A stretch of DNA of 64,000 nt from assembly GCA_963834755.1 (NCBI GenBank), contig CAWICQ010000010.1, positions 310,001 through 374,000 on the forward strand, read 5' to 3'. The position numbers and the translations under genes were made by a program. Positions within the stretch are counted from its first letter, which is position 1. Every line of letters starts with the position of its first letter. Positions 41,125-50,325 of the stretch are shown here, piece after piece. The notes below the pieces were generated by a model. That model was not told the DNA's origin. It saw nothing but the letters and a program-made list of their open reading frames with translations, and searched no databases. The stretch comes from Dokdonella_A sp963834755 (GTDB taxonomy: Bacteria > Pseudomonadota > Gammaproteobacteria > Xanthomonadales > Rhodanobacteraceae).

Positions 41125-41348
41125 GCCGCTCTCTGCATCAGAGCCAGCGCCTGCACGCCTTCGCGTGCGAGATCGCTGAGCCCGTGTCCGCCGCCGTCGA
41201 GGTGCGCGATGATCTGCTTGCGCATGCGCGGTTCCCAATAACGCTTGAGATGATTGGCGACGCCATTGATCGCCGCGGTGCGATCGGGTTCGGACGCGAA
41301 AAAGTTCGCGATGTCGTTCGCCATCTCCACCATGTGCTCGATGTTCAC
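41121..41348 (-). CDS. fdsD: formate dehydrogenase subunit delta
   Basis: A 75-residue protein starting at GTG 41348: VNIEHMVEMANDIANFFASE, then PDRTAAINGVANHLKRYWEP and RMRKQIIAHLDGGGHGL. The M-x-x-x-I-x-x-F-F and HLxRFWxPRMRxQI segments are typical FdsD. It supports the maturation or activity of soluble NAD-dependent formate dehydrogenase. It overlaps the end of fdhD by 4 bases. Confidence 0.88.
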   Translation of the reverse strand: MNIEHMVEMANDIANFFASEPDRTAAINGVANHLKRYWEPRMRKQIIAHLDGGGHGLSDLAREGVQALALMQRAA

Positions 41349-42217
41349 GTCGTCGTCTCCGCGGACGTTCGCGCCATGCGCTCGGGGTTGGCGTAAATGA
41401 CGTGGCCTTCGGGCCGCGCGAAGCCGATCAACGTCATGCCGGTTTCCTCGGCGAGATGGATCGCGAGCGCGGTCGGCGCCGAGATCGCCGCGAGCAGCGC
41501 GATGCCGACCGTCGCCGATTTCTGCACCATCTCGTAGCTCGCGCGGCTGGTCACGACGAGAAATCCTTCGTCGACGCGCTCGCCCGCTTTGGCCATCGCG
41601 CCAATCAATTTGTCGAGCGCATTGTGGCGGCCGACGTCTTCGCGCAGCAACGCCACTTCGCCGCCGAGACGCGCCCACGCCGCCGCGTGCGTCGCACCGG
41701 TGGCGACATTGAGCGGTTGCAGATCGTGCAGTTGCGCGAGCGTCCGATGCAGGATTTCCGCGCTGATCTTCGCTCCCGCGCCGACCGCGGGCGGCTGGCG
41801 CACGGCATCTTCGAGCGCCTGCGCGCCGCACAGGCCGCAACTCGTGCGCCCGGTGAGATTGCGGTGCCGCGATTCGAGCGCTTCGGCCCGCGCTTGTGGA
41901 ATCCTGAGACGAAGCTCGATGCCTTCGAGGAGCGTCTGCGATTCGATCGACGTGAGCTCTTCCGCACGCGCGATCACCGCTTCGCTCAGCGAAAACCCGA
42001 GCGCAAAATCGTCGAGATCGCGCGGCGTCGCCATCATCACGACGTGCGGTCGATCGTTGTAGACGAGAGCGACGGGTATCTCCTCGGCGATCGCGTCGGT
42101 CAGTTGCGCGATCTTGCCCGCGCGAAAACGCCGGATCGGACGCCGGACGAATCCGGCGTGCGTTTCCGCGACCGCCGACGTCGGCGGATCAGGCGTGCGG
42201 CGTTGTGACGGGCTCAT
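41345..42217 (-). CDS. fdhD: formate dehydrogenase accessory sulfurtransferase FdhD
   Basis: Delivers sulfur from cysteine desulfurase to the molybdenum cofactor of formate dehydrogenase. The 290-residue protein has IPVALVYNDRPHVVMMATPR, DLDDFALGFSLSEAVI, LTGRTSCGLCGAQALEDAVR (the catalytic C-x2-C loop), and EDVGRHNALDKLIGAMAKAG and VTSRASYEMVQKSATVGIAL. All are family hallmarks. The 3' end of fdsA overlaps its start by 29 bases, so the two genes are coupled. Confidence 0.95.
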   Translation of the reverse strand: MSPSQRRTPDPPTSAVAETHAGFVRRPIRRFRAGKIAQLTDAIAEEIPVALVYNDRPHVVMMATPRDLDDFALGFSLSEAVIARAEELTSIESQTLLEGIELRLRIPQARAEALESRHRNLTGRTSCGLCGAQALEDAVRQPPAVGAGAKISAEILHRTLAQLHDLQPLNVATGATHAAAWARLGGEVALLREDVGRHNALDKLIGAMAKAGERVDEGFLVVTSRASYEMVQKSATVGIALLAAISAPTALAIHLAEETGMTLIGFARPEGHVIYANPERMARTSAETTT

Positions 42218-45086
42218 GGACCTTGTCCAGCAGTTCCTGCTGCCGCTCGCTGAATGCGCGATAGCGTTTTTGCCAGTCGGACGGTTGCGAGACGCGCATC
42301 ACCTGCACCGCGGTGACCTTGTACTCGGGACAGTTCGTCGCCCAGTCCGAATTCTCGGTCGTGATCACGTTCGCACCCGAGAACGGGAAATGGAACGTGG
42401 TGTAGACGACACCCGGCTGCATGCGATCGCTGAGCAGCGCGCGCAGCACGGTTTCGCCGGCGCGGCTCTCGATGCCGACCCAGTCGCCATCCTTGATGCC
42501 GCGATCCTCGGCATCCTGCGGATGGATCTCGAGCCGGTCCTCGCTGTGCCAGCGCACGTTTTCGGTGCGTCGCGTCTGCGCGCCGACGTTGTACTGCGAA
42601 AGAATGCGCCCGGTGGTCAGGATCAGCGGATATTTCTGGTTGACCTTCTCCGTCGTCGGCACGTATTCGGTGAGCAGGAACTTGCCCTTGCCGCGCACGA
42701 ACGTGCCGACGTGCATCGTCGGCGTGCCGTTCGGATGCTCGTCGTTGCACGGCCACTGCACGCTGCCGAGCTCGTCGATCTTGGCGAAGCTCATGTTGGT
42801 GAAGGTCGGCGTCAAACGCGCGATTTCGTCCATGATCTCGGACGCGTGCTTGTAGGTCATCGGATAGCCGATCGCGTTCGACAGGAGCTGCGTGATTTCC
42901 CAATCCGCGTAACCGTTTTTCGGCTTCATGACCTCGCGCACGCGCGAGACGCGGCGCTCGGCGTTGGTGAATGTGCCGTCTTTCTCGAGGAACGTCGATC
43001 CGGGCAGGAACACGTGCGCGAACTTCGCCGTTTCGTTGAGGAAGAGATCCTGCACGACAATGCATTCCATCGCAGTCAGCGCGGCCGTCACATGCTGCGT
43101 GTTCGGATCGCTCTGCGCGATGTCCTCGCCTTCGATGTACAACGCCATGAAGTCGCCGTCGAGCGCGGCTTCGAACATGTTCGGAATGCGCAGGCCGGGC
43201 TCGTTTTGCAGAGGCACGCCCCATGCCTTTTCGAAGCTCGCGCGCGTCGCGTCGTCGGATACGTGGCGATACGCGGGGAACTCGTGCGGGAACGAGCCCA
43301 TGTCGCACGACCCTTGCACGTTGTTCTGGCCGCGCAGCGGATTGACGCCGACGCCTTCGCGACCGAGGTTTGCGGTCGCCATCGCGAGATTCGCGATCCC
43401 CATGACCATCGTCGAACCCTGCGAATGCTCGGTGACGCCGAGGCCGTAGTAGATCGCGCCATTGCCGCCGGCCGCGTAAAGACGCGCGGCGGCGCGCACA
43501 TCCGCGGCCGGAACCCCGGTCACTGCTTCCATCGCTTCAGGCGAATTGCGCGGCTCGGATACGAACGTGCGCCACTTCTCGAACGAATCGACTTCGCAAC
43601 GCGCGCGCACGAATGCTTCGTCGACCAGGTTCTCGGTGACGACGACGTGCGCGAGCGAATTGATCAGCGCGACGTTGGTGCCGGGCCGGAGCTTCAAGTG
43701 ATAGTCGGCCTTGATGTGCGGCGTGCGCACGAGATCGATGCGGCGCGGATCGGCGATGATGAGTTTCGCGCCTTCGCGAAGGCGTCGCTTCATCTGCGAG
43801 GCGAACACCGGGTGGCCGTCGGTCGGGTTGGCGCCGATCACCATGATCACGTCGGCCTTCATCACCGAATCGAAATTCTGCGTGCCGGCCGATTCGCCGA
43901 GCGTGTTCTTGAGCCCGTAACCGGTCGGCGAATGGCACACGCGCGCGCAGGTGTCGACGTTGTTGTTGCCGAAACCCGCACGCACGAGTTTCTGCACGAG
44001 ATAGGTTTCTTCGTTCGTGCAGCGCGATGAAGTGATGCCGCCGATCGAATCGCGGCCGTACTTGGCCTGGATGCGCTTGAACTCGGAAGCGGCGTGGTCG
44101 ATCGCTTCTTTCCAGCTCACCTCGCGCCACGGGTCGGAGATCTTTGCGCGGATCATCGGTTTGAGGATGCGATCCGGATGCGTCGTGTAGCCGATCGCGA
44201 ACCGGCCTTTGACGCAACTGTGGCCGTGGTTTGCGTGACCGTCCTTGTTCGGCACCATGCGCACGAGTTCCTCGCCCTTCATCTCGGCGCGGAACGAGCA
44301 GCCGACGCCGCAGTACGCGCACGTGGTGATTGCGCTGTGCTCCGGCGCGCCTTTCTCGATCAGCGATTTCTCGACGAGCGCGCCGGTCGGGCACGCCTGC
44401 ACGCAGGCGCCGCAGGAGACGCACTCGGAATCCATGAACGGATCGTCCTGGCTCGCGGCAATCTTCGAAAGAAATCCCCGACCCTGCACGGTCAGCGCGA
44501 ACGTGCCCTGCTGCTCGTCGCACGCGCGCACGCAGCGCGAGCATACGATGCACTGCGCGGGATCGAAACGGAAATACGGATTCGATTCGTCGACGTCGGC
44601 ATAGAGCGGATTGGCATCGCCATCAGCGGCCTTCGCCTGTACGTGGTTCGCGCCGTCGAAGCCGTAGCGCACGTCGGTGAGACCGACGGCTTTAGCCATT
44701 TCCTCGATCTCGGTGCGTCCGCCCGACGGCGTGCTGATCGCGGCGAGCGGATGATCGGAAAGATAAAGCTCCATGACGCCGCGACGGAGCTGGCCGAGCT
44801 TTTCGCTCTGCGTTGTCACCTTCATTCCGGCCGCAACGGGCGTCGTGCACGAAGCCGGGAAACCCTTCATGCCTTCGATCTGCACCAGGCAGAGACGGCA
44901 CGAACCGAATGCGTCGAGCAGCTCCGTTGCGCAGAGCTTGGGAATCTGGATGCCCATCTCGGACGCGGCGCGCAACACCGACGTGCCCGCGGGGACGCGC
45001 ACGTCCACGCCGTCGATGGTGAGCGCGATCAGCTCGGTCGCTTTCGATTTCGGCGTGCCGAGATCGGTTTCAGCTATGGAACGCAT
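42189..45086 (-). CDS. fdsA: NAD-dependent formate dehydrogenase, alpha subunit
   Basis: Molybdenum-bis-MGD catalytic subunit that oxidises formate to CO2. The 965-residue protein begins with a [2Fe-2S] domain (C52, C63, C66, C80 in LCATELLDAFGSCRLCLVQI and ASC). Then [4Fe-4S] clusters come in CIVCSRCVRACDEQQG and CVSCGACVQACPTG, and one by the cofactor in CAYCGVGCSFRAEMKG. The active-site ligand is cysteine, C384 in RVCHSPTGYG, not selenocysteine. The order matches FdsA of soluble hexameric enzymes. It follows fdsB after a 181-base gap that holds a palindromic repeat, and overlaps fdhD. Confidence 0.96.
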   Translation of the reverse strand: MRSIAETDLGTPKSKATELIALTIDGVDVRVPAGTSVLRAASEMGIQIPKLCATELLDAFGSCRLCLVQIEGMKGFPASCTTPVAAGMKVTTQSEKLGQLRRGVMELYLSDHPLAAISTPSGGRTEIEEMAKAVGLTDVRYGFDGANHVQAKAADGDANPLYADVDESNPYFRFDPAQCIVCSRCVRACDEQQGTFALTVQGRGFLSKIAASQDDPFMDSECVSCGACVQACPTGALVEKSLIEKGAPEHSAITTCAYCGVGCSFRAEMKGEELVRMVPNKDGHANHGHSCVKGRFAIGYTTHPDRILKPMIRAKISDPWREVSWKEAIDHAASEFKRIQAKYGRDSIGGITSSRCTNEETYLVQKLVRAGFGNNNVDTCARVCHSPTGYGLKNTLGESAGTQNFDSVMKADVIMVIGANPTDGHPVFASQMKRRLREGAKLIIADPRRIDLVRTPHIKADYHLKLRPGTNVALINSLAHVVVTENLVDEAFVRARCEVDSFEKWRTFVSEPRNSPEAMEAVTGVPAADVRAAARLYAAGGNGAIYYGLGVTEHSQGSTMVMGIANLAMATANLGREGVGVNPLRGQNNVQGSCDMGSFPHEFPAYRHVSDDATRASFEKAWGVPLQNEPGLRIPNMFEAALDGDFMALYIEGEDIAQSDPNTQHVTAALTAMECIVVQDLFLNETAKFAHVFLPGSTFLEKDGTFTNAERRVSRVREVMKPKNGYADWEITQLLSNAIGYPMTYKHASEIMDEIARLTPTFTNMSFAKIDELGSVQWPCNDEHPNGTPTMHVGTFVRGKGKFLLTEYVPTTEKVNQKYPLILTTGRILSQYNVGAQTRRTENVRWHSEDRLEIHPQDAEDRGIKDGDWVGIESRAGETVLRALLSDRMQPGVVYTTFHFPFSGANVITTENSDWATNCPEYKVTAVQVMRVSQPSDWQKRYRAFSERQQELLDKVHEPVTTPHA

Positions 45087-45150
45087 GTCGAACTCCTGCG
45101 CCGTGTGGGCGCTACTTCCTGATCGCCGTGTCGCGGCGAATTCGTCGCAC

Positions 45151-45248
45151 CGTCATCCCGGCGAAAGCCGGGATCCATCTTGCTTTTGCTTTTTCGAAGG
45201 AAATCCGAAGCAAAAGCAAAATGGGTTCCGGCTTCCGCCGCAACGACG
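45151..45248. repeat. palindromic intergenic repeat, family A, copy 3
   Basis: Begins CGTCATCCCGGCGAAAGCCG and ends GGCTTCCGCCGCAACGACGG. An inner inverted pair, CTTGCTTTTGC against GCAAAAGCAAAA, makes a long secondary stem. It lies inside the fds operon, between fdsB and fdsA, and may act as a processing or attenuation site. Confidence 0.8.
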
Positions 45249-45267
45249 GAATGTAGGTGCTTCGCGC

Positions 45268-46824
45268 TCACGCTCGCACCTCGAAATCTTCCGGAAAATG
45301 CTCCAGCGCGCTGCGCACCGGATCCGGCGTGAGGCCGCCCATCGCGCACAGCGATCCGAAGCGCATCGTCTCGAACAAATCCTTCAGCACGACGATGTTC
45401 TTGTCGCGCTCGATGCCCGCGCCCGCTTCTCGAGCAGCGCGGACGCGGTCGAGCACCTCGACGCCGCGCGTGGCGCCTATGCGGCACGGTGTGCATTTGC
45501 CGCAGGATTCGATCGAGCAGAATTCCATCGCATAGCGCGCCTGTTCGAGCATGTCGACCGTGTCGTCGAAAGCGACGATGCCGCCGTGGCCGAGCATCGC
45601 GCCGACCGCGGCGAACGCTTCGTAGTCCACAATGGTGTCGAACTGCGACTCCGGCAAGTACGCGCCCAGCGGACCGCCGACCTGAACGGCGCGGATCGGC
45701 CGGCCGGAATACGAACCGCCGCCGTACTCGTAGAGCAATTCGCGCAGCGTCACGCCGAATGCTTTTTCGACCAGGCCGGTGTGCTTGAGGTTCCCGGCGA
45801 GTTGCAGCGGCAACGTTCCGCGCGAGCGACCAACGCCGTAATCCTTGTAGTAGTCGGCACCGCGGTCGAGGATGATCGGCACCGACGCCAGCGTGATCAC
45901 GTTGTTGATCACGGTCGGCTGCCCGAACAAGCCCTTGATCGCCGGCAGCGGCGGCTTGAAGCGCACCTGGCCGCGCTTGCCTTCCAGACTGTCGAGCAGC
46001 GAGGTTTCCTCGCCGCAGATGTAGGCGCCAGCGCCGAGACGCACTTCGAGATCGAAGCGGCACGACGTGCCGCGAATGTTCGCGCCCAGATAGCCGGCTG
46101 CGTACGCGTTGGCGATGGCCGCGTTCAACGCGCGGAACGCATGCGGATATTCGCTGCGCAGATAGATGTAGCCCTGCGTCGCGCCGACCGCGAGACCGGC
46201 GATCGTCATGCCTTCGACGAGGCAGAGCGGATCGCCTTCCATCAGCATGCGATCGGAGAACGTGCCGGAATCGCCTTCGTCGGCATTGCAGACGATGTAC
46301 TTCTGCGCGGACTCGGTGCCGAGCACGGTCTTCCATTTGATGCCGGCCGGAAACGCCGCGCCGCCACGACCGCGCAAACCCGAGTCGGTCACTGCCTTGA
46401 CGATGTCTTGCGGCGTCATCGCGAGTGCGTTCTCGAGGCCGCGCCAGCCGCTGTGCTCGCGGTAGTCGTCGACGCTGAGCGGATCGGTGATGCCGACGCG
46501 CGCGAAGGTGAGGCGTTCCTGCCTCTCGAAGAACGGAATCCCGTCGATTGGGCCGACGCGCAAGCCGTGCACGTTGCCGCGCTCGAAACCGGCGTCGAAC
46601 AGCGCCGGAACGTCCGCGGGCTTGATCGGGCCGTAGCCGATGCGCCCGGCCGGCGTTTCGATCTCGACCAACGGCTCGAGCCAGAACATGCCGCGCGAGC
46701 CGTTGCGCACGACGGTCGCATCGACGCCGCGTTTTTTCGCTTCGGCTTCGAGCGCGCGCGCGACCGCGTCGGCGCCGAACGCGAGCGCGGTCGAATCGCG
46801 CGAGACGTAGATGCGCGTTGTCAT
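45268..46824 (-). CDS. fdsB: NAD-dependent formate dehydrogenase, beta subunit
   Basis: Diaphorase subunit of 518 residues, homologous to NuoF with an N-terminal thioredoxin-like extension (MTTRIYVSRDSTALAFGADA). The NAD/FMN domain has SGLRGRGGAAFPAGIKWKTV and KYIVCNADEGDSGTFSDRML. CGEETSLLDSLEGKRGQVRF is the FMN region. The [4Fe-4S] ligands are in FCSIESCGKCTPCRIG. It passes electrons from fdsA to NAD. Its ATG overlaps the fdsG stop by 4 bases. Confidence 0.95.
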   Translation of the reverse strand: MTTRIYVSRDSTALAFGADAVARALEAEAKKRGVDATVVRNGSRGMFWLEPLVEIETPAGRIGYGPIKPADVPALFDAGFERGNVHGLRVGPIDGIPFFERQERLTFARVGITDPLSVDDYREHSGWRGLENALAMTPQDIVKAVTDSGLRGRGGAAFPAGIKWKTVLGTESAQKYIVCNADEGDSGTFSDRMLMEGDPLCLVEGMTIAGLAVGATQGYIYLRSEYPHAFRALNAAIANAYAAGYLGANIRGTSCRFDLEVRLGAGAYICGEETSLLDSLEGKRGQVRFKPPLPAIKGLFGQPTVINNVITLASVPIILDRGADYYKDYGVGRSRGTLPLQLAGNLKHTGLVEKAFGVTLRELLYEYGGGSYSGRPIRAVQVGGPLGAYLPESQFDTIVDYEAFAAVGAMLGHGGIVAFDDTVDMLEQARYAMEFCSIESCGKCTPCRIGATRGVEVLDRVRAAREAGAGIERDKNIVVLKDLFETMRFGSLCAMGGLTPDPVRSALEHFPEDFEVRA

Positions 46825-47342
46825 TTCGCTGCCTCGCGCATCGCACTGACCAGCGCGTCGAACGTTTGGGGTGTTACGCGCGCATGCAGCTCGTCGGGAT
46901 CGATCAGCACGGACGGGCCGCAACCGCAGTTGCCGAGGCAATACACCGCTTCGAGCGTAATCGCGCCGTCCTTCGTCGTTTCGTGGAAATCGATGCCGAG
47001 CGTCTTCTTCGCGTGTGCTTCGAGTGCGCGCGCGCCAAGCGACTGACACGCCTCGGCGCGGCAGATGCGCACGACGTGGCGGCCCGGCGCGTGCGTGCGG
47101 AAGTGATGATAGAAACTGATCACGCCATGCACTTCGGCGCGCGAGAGATTGAGCTCGTGCGCGATCAGCGGCACCGCATCATCGGGCACGTAGCCGACGC
47201 TGTCCTGCACCGCGTGCAACACCGGCAGCAACGCGCCCGGAAGATCGCGGTGTGCATCGATCGCCGCGCGCACCTTCGCCGACGTTTCCGGCGGAAGGTT
47301 GTCGCGCGGCGCGGGCGGCGCTCGGGTTGCGGATTTCGGCAT
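46821..47342 (-). CDS. fdsG: NAD-dependent formate dehydrogenase, gamma subunit
   Basis: A NuoE-like [2Fe-2S] subunit of 173 residues: LPGALLPVLHAVQDSVGYVP, ELNLSRAEVHGVISFYHHFR and ICRAEACQSLGARALEAHAK, with the ferredoxin cysteines in CRAEAC and VYCLGNCGCGPSVLIDP. It pairs with FdsB in the diaphorase half. It is the first fds gene, 14 bases downstream of the OFA transporter, so all may be one transcript from the 49.1-kb promoter region. Confidence 0.95.
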   Translation of the reverse strand: MPKSATRAPPAPRDNLPPETSAKVRAAIDAHRDLPGALLPVLHAVQDSVGYVPDDAVPLIAHELNLSRAEVHGVISFYHHFRTHAPGRHVVRICRAEACQSLGARALEAHAKKTLGIDFHETTKDGAITLEAVYCLGNCGCGPSVLIDPDELHARVTPQTFDALVSAMREAAK

Positions 47343-47356
47343 GACTTCAACTCACT

Positions 47357-49030
47357 TCAACGAAACAGCACCATGACTTTCTGCAACGTAATCCAGACGC
47401 CCCAGAGCAACGGAATGCCGACGCCGATCCATGCGAGATACACCAGAGCCTGCGGCGTCTCGCCCGCAGCGACCGGCGCGACCGCGAGGGGTTGCGCTGT
47501 CGCGTTATCGTGCGCGCGTTTACGTTCGGCCGCGAGCTGCTCATCGGTCATGAACCACTTCTCGGCCACGGGCCTGACCAGGAAATTGCAGATGAACCCG
47601 ATCGCGAGCAGGCCGGCGAGCACGTACATCGTCGTATCGTAGACCGTGTTGCGTGCGATGCCCGCGGCGAGCTGGGTATCGCGGAAATAGTTGATCAGCA
47701 CGGGACCGATCACGCCGGCGGTCGACCACGCCGTCAGGAGACGCCCATGAATCGCGCCGACCATCTGCGTGCCGAACATGTCGGCAAGATATGCGGGCAC
47801 GGTGGAAAAACCGCCGCCGTACATGGTCAGGATGATGCAGAACGCGGCGACGAACAGCAGCACCTGACCCGCGTGACCGAGGGTCGGCGCCGACGCATAC
47901 AGGATCATGCCGAGCACGAAGAACACGAAGTACGTGTTCTTGCGGCCGATGTAGTCGGACAGCGATGCCCAGAAGAATCGTCCGAGAATATTGAACAAGC
48001 TGAGCAGGCCCGTGAAGCCGGCCGCGATCGTCGCGATCTGTATTTTCTGGCCCGCGGACAGATCGGAGAAACCGAGATCGACGCCGATCAGCTTGCCGCC
48101 GAACACTTCCTGGAGCATCGGCGAGGCCATCGCGAGCACACCGATGCCGGCACTCACGTTGAGGCACAGCACAGCCCAGATCAGCCAGAACTGCGGCGTT
48201 TTCCAGGCCTGCTCCAGATGCACGTTGCGCTGCGTGATCATCGCGTTTTTCGCAGCAGCGGCCGGCGACGTCCATCCTCTCGGCGTCCACCCGGTCGGCG
48301 GCACTCGATAACCGAACGCGCCGATCATCATCACGACGAGATAGATGAACCCGATCACGAAGAACGTCTGCCACACGCCGACCGACGTCGGCGTCGCAAA
48401 GTGGCGCATCAGCATGTCGGCGAGCGGCGAGCCGATCATGGCGCCGCCGCCGAAGCCCATGATCGCCATGCCGGTTGCCATGCCGCGGCGATCCGGAAAC
48501 CATTTGATCAATGTGGAAACGGGTGAAATGTAGCCAAGGCCGAGGCCGATGCCGCCGACAATTCCGGTGCCGAGCCAGATCAGCCACAGCTGGTGGATAT
48601 AGATGCCGAATGCGCCGATCAGGAATCCGCCGCCCCAGCACAGCGCAGCGACGAAACCCGCTTTGCGCGGGCCGACGCGTTCGAGCCAGCCGCCCCAGAG
48701 CGCGGCCGAAAGTCCGAGCACGACGATGAACAGCGTGAAGGTGATGCTGAGCATGCTCACCGACCAATCGCAGCTCGAAGTGAACAACTCGCCGATCCAG
48801 CTCGTGTCGGCTGCGCACGCTACCGGCTTGTCGATGCCGATCGCCTTCGACAGCGGCAACCAGAACACGCTGAACCCGTAAGCCATGCCGATACAGAGAT
48901 GAATGCACAGCGCTGCCGGAGGGACCAGCCAGCGGTTGAAGCCGGCCGCTGCGATGGTGCGTTCCTTGGCGAGAAGTCCCGTCGGCGCTCCGGCCGAGGG
49001 ACTGACGTTGATGTCGAGCGTGCCGCTCAT
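47357..49030 (-). CDS. OFA-family MFS transporter (oxalate/formate type)
   Basis: A 557-residue, 12-helix carrier: FNRWLVPPAALCIHLCIGMA and YGFSVFWLPLSKAIG are the OFA N-terminus, and GGIGLGLGYISPVSTLIKWF and PDRRGMATGMAIMGFGGGAM are the conserved helix-4/5 loop. Helices 1-2 are separated by an enlarged periplasmic loop with two cysteines (CAADTSWIGELFTSSC). Its place at the head of the formate dehydrogenase genes suggests formate or oxalate uptake, which is inference. The C-terminal cytoplasmic linker (residues about 510-530) is Ala-rich. Confidence 0.85.
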   Translation of the reverse strand: MSGTLDINVSPSAGAPTGLLAKERTIAAAGFNRWLVPPAALCIHLCIGMAYGFSVFWLPLSKAIGIDKPVACAADTSWIGELFTSSCDWSVSMLSITFTLFIVVLGLSAALWGGWLERVGPRKAGFVAALCWGGGFLIGAFGIYIHQLWLIWLGTGIVGGIGLGLGYISPVSTLIKWFPDRRGMATGMAIMGFGGGAMIGSPLADMLMRHFATPTSVGVWQTFFVIGFIYLVVMMIGAFGYRVPPTGWTPRGWTSPAAAAKNAMITQRNVHLEQAWKTPQFWLIWAVLCLNVSAGIGVLAMASPMLQEVFGGKLIGVDLGFSDLSAGQKIQIATIAAGFTGLLSLFNILGRFFWASLSDYIGRKNTYFVFFVLGMILYASAPTLGHAGQVLLFVAAFCIILTMYGGGFSTVPAYLADMFGTQMVGAIHGRLLTAWSTAGVIGPVLINYFRDTQLAAGIARNTVYDTTMYVLAGLLAIGFICNFLVRPVAEKWFMTDEQLAAERKRAHDNATAQPLAVAPVAAGETPQALVYLAWIGVGIPLLWGVWITLQKVMVLFR

Positions 49031-49068
49031 GATCCCCTCCGGGGCTTGTGCTGTGGATGGCTGGACGT

Positions 49069-49163
49069 ATAGGCTATAGAGAGCCTATTGGATGTCGACC
49101 ATCTTCGGCTTTGCGGTGAATGTGCACCACCGCGCGGCCATCGACAATAGGCTTTTAGTAGCC
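49069..49163. promoter_or_regulatory. ATAGGCT inverted repeats in the fds/fdsR intergenic region
   Basis: A perfect palindrome ATAGGCT-ATAGAG-AGCCTAT lies at 49069-49088. A further ATAGGCT at 49147-49153 is followed by an imperfect AGTAGCC at 49157-49163. The region is A/T-richer than its surroundings and sits between the divergent transporter/fds operon and the regulator gene, so these are candidate FdsR operators. Confidence 0.6.
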
Positions 49164-49188
49164 ACTCTTCTGGACGGTTCGGAATCCA

Positions 49189-50289
49189 ATGTTCAAAGTC
49201 GCGATCGATGCCCATTGGCAGCTGCGCCGCCAGGACGGAGCGCCGCTGGTCCCGCGCCTCACGGCGCTCCTGGTCGGCATTCAGCAGACCGGAACGCTGG
49301 CGGCGGCGTGCCGCCTGGCAGGCCTGACCTATCGCTACGCATGGGGTCTGCTTCGCGACGGCGAACGCGCATTCGGCCATCCGCTGGTCGCGAGCCAGCG
49401 CGGACGCGGTGCCAAATTGACCGCCCTCGGCGAACGATTGGCCTGGGCCGACCAGCGCATCGCCGCGCGGCTGACGCCACTGCTCGACAGTCTCGCGTCC
49501 GAAGTCGAATCGGAAATCGAACGCGCGCTTTCGGTGATCCAACCGGTGCTGCGCGTGCACGCGACGCACGGTTTCGCGGTCGAGACGCTGCGCCAGTTTC
49601 TTGCCGGCCGGCAGATTCCGATCGATCTCAAGTATCGCGATTCGGACGAAGCGCTGACCGCGTTCATCGACCGTCAGTGCGACGTGGTCGGCTTGCATCT
49701 GCCGATCGGCGAACTCGATGCGGAAATTGCCGCGCATTACGCGCGGCGCGTGCAGAAGGACTGGACGCTGATCCATCTCGCGACGCGCCGGCAGGGCCTC
49801 ATCGTCGCGCCCGGAAATCCGAAACGGATCCGCGGCGTCACCGATCTCACGCGCGAAGGCCTGCGCTTCGTCAATCGCCAGACCGGTTCGGGCACGCGCC
49901 TTCTGTTCGATCTTCTGCTCTCGCGCGCCGGTGTCGACACGCGCCGCATCGAAGGTTACGAGATTCTCGAATACACGCACGCCGCCGTCGCGGCCTACGT
50001 CGGCAGCGGCATGGCCGATGCGGGTTTCGGACTCGAAGTGCCGGCGCGACGCTTCGGTCTCGACTTCGTGCCGCTGGTCACCGAGCGTTATTTCTTTCTG
50101 TGCCGCAACGATTTCCTGGCCGAGCCGAACATGCAGCAGTTCGTCTCCGCCCTGCACGACGCCGAGTTCCGCGCGCAGGTCGCGCAGTTGCCCGGCTACG
50201 ATCCCACCGAAGCCGGCCGCACCGAACCGGCGCGCTCCGCGTTTCCGGCGCCGCAGCGAACGAAGAGACGTTCGGCTGCAGCGGTCTGA
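49189..50289 (+). CDS. FdsR-like transcriptional regulator (ModE/LysR-type HTH with periplasmic-binding-like domain)
   Basis: A 366-residue regulator. The N-terminus LTALLVGIQQTGTLAAACRL AGLTYRYAWGLLRDGERAFG is a LysR/ModE-type winged helix. The second part, DVVGLHLPIGELDAEIAAHY, then HLATRRQGLIVAPGNPKRIR and FVNRQTGSGTRLLFDLLLSR, is a substrate-binding fold like ModA/PBP-like domains (RQxGSGTRxLFD). This layout and the divergent position relative to fds genes match FdsR of Cupriavidus, which controls the fds operon in response to formate. The function is inferred from that. Confidence 0.8.
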   Translation: MFKVAIDAHWQLRRQDGAPLVPRLTALLVGIQQTGTLAAACRLAGLTYRYAWGLLRDGERAFGHPLVASQRGRGAKLTALGERLAWADQRIAARLTPLLDSLASEVESEIERALSVIQPVLRVHATHGFAVETLRQFLAGRQIPIDLKYRDSDEALTAFIDRQCDVVGLHLPIGELDAEIAAHYARRVQKDWTLIHLATRRQGLIVAPGNPKRIRGVTDLTREGLRFVNRQTGSGTRLLFDLLLSRAGVDTRRIEGYEILEYTHAAVAAYVGSGMADAGFGLEVPARRFGLDFVPLVTERYFFLCRNDFLAEPNMQQFVSALHDAEFRAQVAQLPGYDPTEAGRTEPARSAFPAPQRTKRRSAAAV

Positions 50290-50325
50290 ATTTCGCAGGG
50301 CGCGCTCGCGGTCTGTTCCGATCAT

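Noticed and set aside
42114..44030. Long plus-strand open frame of 638 codons opposite fdsA/fdhD
   Set aside because: It is antisense to genes with clear family motifs on the minus strand and has the Arg/His/Val-rich composition typical of GC-rich shadow frames.
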